Source: Bifidobacterium biavatii DSM 23969
GTDB taxonomy: Bacteria > Actinomycetota > Actinomycetes > Actinomycetales > Bifidobacteriaceae
Length of the DNA stretch: 34,112 nucleotides
NCBI RefSeq assembly: GCF_000741165.1
Contig: NZ_JGYN01000029.1
Location: 1 to 34,112 of the forward strand
Reading direction: 5' to 3'
Below are positions 1-9,719 of the stretch, one piece after another; the first letter of the stretch is position 1, and each line of letters opens with the position of its first letter. Under the pieces are notes generated by a model. The model did no database searches. It worked only from the letters and a program-made list of their open reading frames with translations, and was not told the DNA's origin. Both the position numbers and the translations under genes were made by a program.

Positions 1-813
1 GGCGCCGCCGCGACGCCGGCGACGGCCGGACAGCCGCTCGGCCCCACGATCACGATTGGCGTCGCCGCGGACCTGCCCGGACTCGGCTACTGGCATGACG
101 GCTCATATTCCGGATTCGACGTGGACGTGGCACGTCACATCGCCAAAACGCTCGGTTACGGCTCGCAGCAGATCGTGTTCGTGCGCGTCGAACCGCAGGA
201 CCGGGCCGCCGTGCTGGAGGACGGGCGCGCCGACATGGTCGTCGCCGGCTATGCGATGACCGACGATGCTGCGCAGGACGTCACGTTCGCTGGCCCGTAT
301 CTGGAGACGCGTCCGGCCGTGCTCGTGCACGACGACGACACGTCGCTCGACGACCTGTTCGGCCGGTCCGGCGACGATTCGGACGGCGACCGTACAGCCG
401 ACGATCGTGCGGACGACGCGGCCGTCTGCGTCGCGACCGGCACGGCGATGCGCGCGCGATTCGCGTCCCGCAGCGACGTGACCCTGACTGGTCACGACAC
501 GTACGGACAGTGCATGACCGCGCTCATGGCCGGCACGGTCGACGCGGTCGCCGGCGACGACGCGACGCTGCCGGGCTTGGCGCGTCATCGTCGCGAGCCG
601 TACCGGATCGTCGCGGACGATCGCGGCGGCGACGTGCTGCGCTACGGCATCGCCGTACGCCACGGCTACGACGAACTCGCCAACAAAATCGCCGGCGCGC
701 TGCAGACGATGATCGACGACGGCTCGTGGCGGCGGTACGTCGACGATGATCTTGCGCCGCTCGGCTATCGGCCATCGCGGGATCTGACGACACAGGATGT
801 TGCGGTTCGCTGA
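1..813 (+). CDS. Extracellular solute-binding protein, family 3 (5'-truncated by window edge)
   Basis: The reading frame is open from base 1 to a TGA at 811-813, so the start lies upstream of the window. The visible 270 residues look like the periplasmic-binding-protein fold of amino-acid ABC transporters (SBP_bac_3): a first strand ITIGVAADLPG, the family motif GFDVDVARHIAKTLG, the DMVVAGYAMT segment followed by a 'F-xx-PYLE' motif, and a C-terminal segment in which the ligand-domain helices recur (ELANKIAGALQTMIDDGSW). In this family the protein is a lipoprotein that hands an amino acid or similar solute to a membrane permease; the signal peptide, permease and ATPase would be upstream and are not visible. 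An Asp-rich insertion near codons 110-140 (DDDTSLDDL, DDSDGDRTADDRADD) is unusual. The substrate cannot be told from this sequence. Confidence 0.8.
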   Translation, partial: GAAATPATAGQPLGPTITIGVAADLPGLGYWHDGSYSGFDVDVARHIAKTLGYGSQQIVFVRVEPQDRAAVLEDGRADMVVAGYAMTDDAAQDVTFAGPYLETRPAVLVHDDDTSLDDLFGRSGDDSDGDRTADDRADDAAVCVATGTAMRARFASRSDVTLTGHDTYGQCMTALMAGTVDAVAGDDATLPGLARHRREPYRIVADDRGGDVLRYGIAVRHGYDELANKIAGALQTMIDDGSWRRYVDDDLAPLGYRPSRDLTTQDVAVR

Positions 814-900
814 CGGCGTTGCGCCGGCCGCATTCCACGGTGCGACCGCAATGGGCGGAATCGTGCGCATGTGTCCAGTTGCGTGGCAATAATGCACCGT

Positions 901-3879
<2,979 letters not shown>

Positions 3880-3902
3880 TCGATCACATGCGATCGACTG
3901 GT

Positions 3903-3965
3903 TGTGGATAACCCGTTGTGGACAACTCCCGACCATTCGACCACATAGGCCGTTTCGGCTGGACA
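3903..3965 (-). repeat. Copy A of a dispersed intergenic element with two DnaA-box-like sequences
   Basis: Bases 3917-3965 align with 19271-19318 with only one gap and a few substitutions, including an identical run CCGTTTCGGCTGGACA at the distal end. The proximal end begins with TGTGGACAA (3917-3925), and a second box TGTGGATAA lies at 3903-3911. Read on the minus strand these are TTGTCCACA and TTATCCACA, the actinobacterial and classical DnaA box sequences. No replication gene other than holA is near, so an origin is not implied. The element abuts the leuS terminator. Confidence 0.6.
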
Positions 3966-4012
3966 AACGCCCATGCATCCCGCATTGTTGGGATGCATGG
4001 GCGTTTCTTTTT
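3965..4012 (+). terminator. leuS rho-independent terminator
   Basis: A perfect 17-bp stem (3965-3981 with 3990-4006) encloses an 8-base loop and runs into TTTCTTTTT (4004-4012). It lies 85 bases after the leuS stop and should end leuS transcription before comEA. Confidence 0.9.
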
Positions 4013-4098
4013 CCGGCACGACACGCGCGTCCTCCGGCTCCGAACCGGCGCGACGGCTGCGCGCGACGGCGACGCACGACAGTGCGCGGCGTGATGCC

Positions 4099-5022
4099 AT
4101 GACGCCGCATGTCGGTTGCCCGTCGAGTGATGATGCCGTGCGTCGCGACGCCGTGCCGCTGCATGACGCCGCCCTGCTGCACGATGACGCGTGGCCGTGG
4201 GGAAGCGGCGACCTGCTGACGCTCGATCCGCCGCCCCCGCCTGTCGTCGCGGACGATATGACTGACGATACGGCCGATACAGCAGGTACTGCCGAAACTG
4301 TCGCGTCCGCTGCGTCGCGGCGATCGCGGACGGCGTCGTTGCACGGCATAGCCGGCGTGCGATCCGGCGACGGCGACGCGGAACGCCACCGCATCGTGCG
4401 TGATCGGCCACGGCTCGCGTTCAGACAGATCCACGCGCTCATGGCGATCCTGCTGCTGACCGCCGCATTGTGCGCGAGCCTGACCATGCTGCTGCAGCAG
4501 TCGCTGCGCTACGAATCGGCGCTGGCGGAGACACGCGCGCAGCTGCAATCGGACGAAACGACGAAAGAAGACGATCCGTCCGATACGGCCACGTCCGGCG
4601 GAGCGCGAGAGGAACCGTCGGCATCGTCGCAATCCAACACGAATGACGGGAACGGCACATCGGATACAGGGGATGACGACGCAGCCGGTGGTCAGTCGGC
4701 CGGTGCCGCAGACGACGAAACCAGCGCTGGCGCCGACACTACCGGCGATGGAACAGCAGTCGACGGTAACGCTGCGCAATCCAATGGAGCGACGGCATCT
4801 GGCGAGGCGGCCCAGCGGACCGACGACGGGCTGATCGACATCAATACGGCCACGTCGGAGGAACTCCAGACGATCAAGGGCATCGGCCCGGTCACCGCCG
4901 ATCGGATCATCGCCTACCGCAAGCAGATCGGCCGATTCTCCAGCGTCGACCAGCTGCTCGAAGTCAAGGGCATCGGCTCGAAAACGCTCGCCAAAATCCG
5001 CGAACAGGTGGTGGCACGATGA
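4099..5022 (+). CDS. comEA: ComEA-type helix-hairpin-helix DNA-binding protein
   Basis: In competent bacteria ComEA binds incoming double-stranded DNA at the outer face of the membrane and passes it to ComEC. From the ATG at 4099 (307 residues) the layout is: a hydrophilic Asp/Ala-rich cytoplasmic N-terminus of about 110 residues, one membrane helix at about 113-133 (HALMAILLLTAALCASL), a low-complexity Asp/Thr/Ser/Gly linker to about 240, and a C-terminal tandem helix-hairpin-helix domain with two hairpins, TIKGIGPVTA and EVKGIGSKTL. The SLBB/oligomerisation domain found between membrane helix and HhH in Bacillus ComEA is not recognisable; the linker takes its place. The open frame reaches back to 3973 but that lies inside the leuS terminator, so a downstream start is required; 4099 has no strong ribosome binding site. 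The stop overlaps the comEC start in ATGA. Confidence 0.85.
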   Translation: MTPHVGCPSSDDAVRRDAVPLHDAALLHDDAWPWGSGDLLTLDPPPPPVVADDMTDDTADTAGTAETVASAASRRSRTASLHGIAGVRSGDGDAERHRIVRDRPRLAFRQIHALMAILLLTAALCASLTMLLQQSLRYESALAETRAQLQSDETTKEDDPSDTATSGGAREEPSASSQSNTNDGNGTSDTGDDDAAGGQSAGAADDETSAGADTTGDGTAVDGNAAQSNGATASGEAAQRTDDGLIDINTATSEELQTIKGIGPVTADRIIAYRKQIGRFSSVDQLLEVKGIGSKTLAKIREQVVAR

Positions 5023-7043
5023 GTGGCCACGAGCACGGTCTCCGCGGAACGCACGGTACGGGCGGAATCGGACGACGCGGCGATCGGCGTCGGACGGCAG
5101 CCCGACATGACCGCGAACAGGGCAGCCGCGACTGGCGCATGCTGTCGGTCGCGATCGCCGTATGGGCGGCCAGCCTCGCCGCGCATCACACGTTCGCATG
5201 GATCATGGGCGCGACGGCAGGGGAGCGGTTCAACAGACTGGCCGTGGCATGCGCGGCATCACTGGCTTTGGTATGCGGCTTGGCCGTCACGATCGGCATG
5301 AACGGTCGGATGCCGGCATGCGTCCGCCGTGGCCGTACCGCTGATGAACGCGGACCTGATGATATCGCCGAGGTTCCGATCGGAGGCGGCCTGACCGTCG
5401 TTACCATCGCCGTGCTGCTGTCGGCGGTCGCCGCACTGTCCGCAAACCTGACGCAATGGCATGATCCGGCAAGCACGCTTGCACGCGAACGTTCGCCGGT
5501 CGTCACCGCCGACGTTCGCATCGTCACGCCGGCCACCGCGGCCGACAAACGCGGTATGGACTGCCAGACCGACGGTACGATCACCGTGCTGTATGACGGC
5601 GACATCGAACGCGCGTCCTCGGCCGCCGTGCGCGTGTATACGTCCGACGCGAACTGTGCGGCGCTCGCCGACGGTGCGACCGTCCGCGCGCAGGGCACGC
5701 TGCAGCAGGCGCAATACGGCAAACAGCCGCTGTGGCTCGTCGTCGACATGCCCGAAGCGATTGCGATCGTTCGCCGGGCAAGCCCGGGCAAACGCGTCGT
5801 CGCGCACATGCAGGACGCGTTCTTCGCTGTCACCGAACGACTCTCCGACCAAGGCCGCGTGCTCGTGCCCGGCCTCACGCTCGGCGTGCTCGGACAGGAC
5901 CATGTCGTCGCCGGTGGCGTGGTCGTCGATCACGACAGAACCGGTATCGGCGCGAACACGAACGACAACGATGGCACGGGAGCGGCGGCCCAACCGGACG
6001 GGGCGGTGGACATTCCGAAACTCAACGCGACCTACGCGGCCGGCGTCGAAGAGAACTTCCGCCGTTCCGGCATCATGCACCTCATGGCCGTGTCCGGCGG
6101 ACACTTCATGCTCATCGCCGACCTGACACGGCGAACGTGCGCACGATTCCTGCTGCCGCGACGTCTTGTCGCTGGCATCGTGGCGGTCGCGTACCTGCTG
6201 CTCGCCGCGATCATGTACCCGTCCGATTCCGTGATGCGCGCGCTCGTCATGGGACTGTTCGGCGCGGCCGCACTGTCCGTCGGGCGACGGGGCCAATCCG
6301 TGAGCGCATTGAGCTGGACCGTGATCGGCACGCTGCTGATCCGACCGCGCATGGCGACCAGTTACGGGTTCGCGCTCTCCTGCGCCGCCGTGCTCGGCAT
6401 CGTCCTGTTCGCAGGGGTTGTCGGCGACCGGTTGGGCGCGTTCATGCCGCGGTTCCTCGCCCAGCCGCTCGCCATGACCGTCGCCGCGCAGTCGCTGACC
6501 CTGCCGATACAGGTGCTTATGGAACCGGAACTGCCGCTCGCCTCCGTGCCCGCGAATCTGCTCGTCAGCCCGTTCGTGGACTTCGCGACGCTCGCCGGGC
6601 TCGCCGCGCTCGCCGTCTCGTGGGCGAGCCCGCAGGTCGGATTCGCACTCGCATGGGTCTCTTCCGGCGGCACGCAGGTCATGGAACGCGTCGCCGCATG
6701 GCTTGCCGGCAGCCGATACGCCGTCGTCCCGTGGGCGGGCGGCATCTTGGGAGCCCTGCTCATGCTGGCAGCTGAAGCTGCGCTCGTGGCCCTGCTCGCC
6801 GTCGCCGTGCCCCGACTCGTCCGTCGTCTGCGCGACGCATTCGGAACGCAGAACCTGCGTGACGCGTACGGCGGACGAGATGCGCGTAGGAGACTGGGCA
6901 TTCATGACATGCGGAACAGGCGTCATTCTCGTTCACCCGCGCCAACGTTGCCCGGCGAATCGTTCCGCCCCGGCATCCGTTCCCGCATCAACCGTTGGCT
7001 TGCCGAAACCACAACCTTGTTCGGCCGTGATTTCGGCGAATGA
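5019..7043 (+). CDS. comEC: ComEC/Rec2-type DNA uptake channel protein
   Basis: ComEC forms the membrane channel through which one DNA strand enters during transformation. The 674-residue product has N-terminal membrane helices (SVAIAVWAASLAAHH, VACAASLALVCGLAV, VVTIAVLLSAVAAL), a DUF4131-like extracellular region, and the family hallmark MHLMAVSGGHFML at about residues 353-365, where most homologues read HLLAVSGLH. Several further helices follow (about 380-600). The C-terminal metallo-beta-lactamase domain found in many ComEC proteins is absent: the last 70 residues are basic and polar with no HxHxDH motif. It overlaps comEA by four bases, so the two are translationally coupled. No comF, pilus or competence regulator genes are in the window, so function in uptake is inferred from family only. 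Confidence 0.88.
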   Translation: MSGHEHGLRGTHGTGGIGRRGDRRRTAARHDREQGSRDWRMLSVAIAVWAASLAAHHTFAWIMGATAGERFNRLAVACAASLALVCGLAVTIGMNGRMPACVRRGRTADERGPDDIAEVPIGGGLTVVTIAVLLSAVAALSANLTQWHDPASTLARERSPVVTADVRIVTPATAADKRGMDCQTDGTITVLYDGDIERASSAAVRVYTSDANCAALADGATVRAQGTLQQAQYGKQPLWLVVDMPEAIAIVRRASPGKRVVAHMQDAFFAVTERLSDQGRVLVPGLTLGVLGQDHVVAGGVVVDHDRTGIGANTNDNDGTGAAAQPDGAVDIPKLNATYAAGVEENFRRSGIMHLMAVSGGHFMLIADLTRRTCARFLLPRRLVAGIVAVAYLLLAAIMYPSDSVMRALVMGLFGAAALSVGRRGQSVSALSWTVIGTLLIRPRMATSYGFALSCAAVLGIVLFAGVVGDRLGAFMPRFLAQPLAMTVAAQSLTLPIQVLMEPELPLASVPANLLVSPFVDFATLAGLAALAVSWASPQVGFALAWVSSGGTQVMERVAAWLAGSRYAVVPWAGGILGALLMLAAEAALVALLAVAVPRLVRRLRDAFGTQNLRDAYGGRDARRRLGIHDMRNRRHSRSPAPTLPGESFRPGIRSRINRWLAETTTLFGRDFGE

Positions 7044-7055
7044 CCTGCGCCGCCG

Positions 7056-7107
7056 TCCCGGGAATCGATACCGTTCGTATACGCGGTCCGGGAATCAATA
7101 CTGTCCG
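7056..7107. repeat. Short direct repeat between convergent comEC and transglutaminase genes
   Basis: The 51-base gap between the two stop codons is largely a direct repeat of the pattern GGGAATCRATACYGT, at about 7059-7073 and 7089-7104. The second copy contains the stop codon of the reverse-strand gene. No hairpin with a U-tract is seen here, so no terminator can be called for either gene. Confidence 0.5.
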
Positions 7108-9554
7108 ACCTGCGAGGCGAGGGTCCATCCGTCATTGAAGGCAAAGTGGTCGGTCACCTCGGATTTGTCTTTGAGCTGGTACTTGGTACCCGCCGTACTG
7201 CCGTCGTCATCCCACGTGGCGTCGATGACCAGCCATTTGCCGTCGATCTTCACGTAATTCCAAGCGTGCGACGTGCCGTAGCCGGATACGGAACCGGACA
7301 CCACGCGGGTGTCGAGCCCGGCCGCCTTGCCAAGCAGCTGATAGGCGTACGCGTAGGACATGCACACGCCCTTGCCGCTGACCATGCCGTACGGGCTCCA
7401 CGCGTCCGGATACCGATTCGATGCGTCCACGCTGTCGAATGCGCTGGCGCTGTCGGTGCCGCCGGACCTCTTGAAATTGACGGCATCGTAGTCGTAGCTC
7501 ATCTGACCGGCGAGGAACTGTTCGATGGCGATGGCCTTGTCCCGGTCGGAACCCTGGAACCGCGAGACGTTACGGTTCACGAAGTCGGCCATCGTCCGCT
7601 GCCGTTCCTTGTAGTCGTCCGGGTACTTCACCCACATCAGGGTTTTGTCGTCCTGCTTGCGTACCGCGTAGGAGATGCCGTCCGAATCGGTGCGGATGTA
7701 CGGGTTCTGGTAGATAATCTCCGTCATCACGTCATCCGTGCTCACCTGATAGTCGTCAGTGGTGTACTTGGTGATGTCGATGACCTCATGTCCGTTGAGG
7801 ATGTTGTTCGCAAGATACTTGCCGTAATCGGTCGACGCGAAGATGAAATACGGGGACTGCTTCGTGTCCGAGTCGATCTTCTTTGTGTCGTAGCCGCTCC
7901 AGTCGGCATTGCCGTTCACCGCATTGACGCGGTCGAGCACGCCGCCGGCCTTCGGCAAGGATTCGAGCGCGGCCTGCTGAATCTGCGAGAAGATCGCGTT
8001 CAGATCGCCCTCATAGTACAGGTGCCCCGTGTTTGTGATCTTCGTGCCGGGAGCCGAGACCAGGAAGTTCCAGCTTGCATTGCCGGTTTTGCTGATCTTG
8101 CTGAACGTGCTGGGAATCGTCGCAGTCGAACCGTTGGCCATCGTCACGAACGTGTAGACGTACTGTTCCATGTCCTCTTCGAGCGTGTTGTCCTCTCCGA
8201 AGACGCCCTTCGAATTGTAGATCCACTGGCGGTGCTGCGTCTGGTTGGCGGGGCCGATCGGGATCGACGGCACGATGTCGTTCGCATCGACCGCGCGCCA
8301 GCGGCCCTCGTGGCCTTCCGCATCCACGCCAGAAACCACGAAGTACAGTTTGCCCGCCGAATCCGGATTGTACGAGCCGCCGGCCTGCTGCAGCACGTCC
8401 GCGCAATAGTCTCTTGTGCTGCCCGTGCACGCGTCGATATAGTCCTGATCCTCCACGGCCAGCGAATGGAACGCCTCGTTCTGCGAGTATGTGGTTTCCG
8501 GCTCGTTGTCGAGGAGCTTGCTGCTTTTGACCTTGTCGTAGTCTTCGGACAATAGCTGCGTGGTTGTGGAAGAGCCTATTTTCTTAATTTCGGTGCGTTC
8601 TTCGGAGAAGTTGTCATCGCCGGGCTGACCGACCTGCGGCAGCACGATGTACGTGTACACGTTGTACGACGTCGCGCCGTCGAGCTTGCTCCACGAGATG
8701 TCGACGCCGCCTTCGGCGTTGACGACCGGCGTGATGCCGCTGACGGGGGAGAGCTGTTCGACATCGGTCGGATTGACGACCTTGAAGAACTGCACGATCG
8801 GCTTGGCAAGCTTCTTGCCGTCGGACCCCATGTACTGCACGTAGTAGTAGCCGTCGGACGGCAGAAAGCCGCGTTCCTTGCCGACGCTGTCGCCGTACTG
8901 CATGTACTCGGGGATATCCATCGTGCCGCTCACGTCGACGGTGCCGTTGCCCTCCTTGTCGTTGCTGGGCATGCCGGCGTTGATGCTGGTCGGGATCGGC
9001 ACCGAGAGCGAGGCATCCTGGTAGATTCTCGCGCAGTCGAATTCTGTCATGTCGGTGTTCTTGAGCGTGAACGCCCAGTAGTCGTCGCTGACGACCGACG
9101 CTTTGCCGGTGAGCGTGATGCGGAATTCGTGGTAGATGTCGACCGCGATCGGATCCTTGAGCTCGTATCTGGATGCCGGCAGCGCGCTGCCGTACGCCTG
9201 TTCGGCGGTCGGCAGCGCCGTGTTGGCAAGCTTGTCGCGTCCGGTGAGTGTGTGGGCGACGAGCAGTCCGCCTCCGATGATGAACGCCACGGCCGCGATC
9301 GCCGCGACGATCACGATTTGCCAGCGGAACCGCCGCCGTGCGCCTGACTGTTGTGGATAAGCCGGATAGCTGGGCTGCGACGGATACGGTTGTCGGTATA
9401 TCGGCTGATAAGGCTGTTGATACGGCTGTTGATAAGGCTGCCGTTGATAAGGCTGCGGTTGCGGAGCGTGTGGGCCGGGCTGTTGGGGTGGCTGTTGTGA
9501 CGGGGCTTGTGGATTGGGTTGCGTTTCGTTGTCCGGTTGTCCGTAGTGCGTCAT
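7095..9554 (-). CDS. Membrane-anchored transglutaminase-like protein, paralogue 1
   Basis: The 819-residue protein begins with a Pro/Gln/Tyr-rich cytoplasmic tail (1-70, with YQQP repeats) and a basic patch, then one membrane helix at about 79-101 with a long C-terminal part predicted outside. A fibronectin-III-like stretch (VDISWSKLDGATSYNVY) sits at about 280-310. The C-terminus is a transglutaminase-like (papain-fold) domain with an intact Cys-His-Asp triad: Cys731 in GKGVCMSYAYAY, His763 in SHAWNYV and Asp778 in IDATWDD. Such domains act as cross-linking enzymes, peptidases or amidases; the reaction here is not known. The ATG at 9554 is chosen because AAGGGA lies nine bases upstream; the ATG at 9572 would overlap that site. 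It is followed, in the same direction and upstream, by a paralogue with the same architecture. Confidence 0.85.
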   Translation of the reverse strand: MTHYGQPDNETQPNPQAPSQQPPQQPGPHAPQPQPYQRQPYQQPYQQPYQPIYRQPYPSQPSYPAYPQQSGARRRFRWQIVIVAAIAAVAFIIGGGLLVAHTLTGRDKLANTALPTAEQAYGSALPASRYELKDPIAVDIYHEFRITLTGKASVVSDDYWAFTLKNTDMTEFDCARIYQDASLSVPIPTSINAGMPSNDKEGNGTVDVSGTMDIPEYMQYGDSVGKERGFLPSDGYYYVQYMGSDGKKLAKPIVQFFKVVNPTDVEQLSPVSGITPVVNAEGGVDISWSKLDGATSYNVYTYIVLPQVGQPGDDNFSEERTEIKKIGSSTTTQLLSEDYDKVKSSKLLDNEPETTYSQNEAFHSLAVEDQDYIDACTGSTRDYCADVLQQAGGSYNPDSAGKLYFVVSGVDAEGHEGRWRAVDANDIVPSIPIGPANQTQHRQWIYNSKGVFGEDNTLEEDMEQYVYTFVTMANGSTATIPSTFSKISKTGNASWNFLVSAPGTKITNTGHLYYEGDLNAIFSQIQQAALESLPKAGGVLDRVNAVNGNADWSGYDTKKIDSDTKQSPYFIFASTDYGKYLANNILNGHEVIDITKYTTDDYQVSTDDVMTEIIYQNPYIRTDSDGISYAVRKQDDKTLMWVKYPDDYKERQRTMADFVNRNVSRFQGSDRDKAIAIEQFLAGQMSYDYDAVNFKRSGGTDSASAFDSVDASNRYPDAWSPYGMVSGKGVCMSYAYAYQLLGKAAGLDTRVVSGSVSGYGTSHAWNYVKIDGKWLVIDATWDDDGSTAGTKYQLKDKSEVTDHFAFNDGWTLASQVGQY

Positions 9555-9656
9555 CGCCTTGTTCCCTTCCATTAGCGCCTATGCGTTGATATTCGATGAT
9601 ATCGGCGTTTCGTTTCGCGTGAGCCGAATCGCTTCCGATATGGGCGTTTGCGGCCT

Positions 9657-9694
9657 GTCTCGCGCGATTCGCGGAATGTCGAATCGCGCGAGAC
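9657..9694 (-). terminator. Perfect 15-bp hairpin between the two transglutaminase-like genes
   Basis: Bases 9657-9671 and 9680-9694 are exact inverted copies (GTCTCGCGCGATTCG) with an 8-base loop. The hairpin lies 26 bases after the stop of paralogue 2 and about 100 bases before the start of paralogue 1. There is no U-tract on either side, so it may be a weak terminator, an mRNA-stabilising 3' hairpin or a processing site. Confidence 0.55.
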
Positions 9695-9719
9695 GGGGCC
9701 GGCAACCACGTCATTTGTG

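Noticed and set aside
9400..9460. A CRISPR-like tandem repeat
   Set aside because: The repeats are in-frame YQQP codons of the transglutaminase-like protein tail, without spacers.
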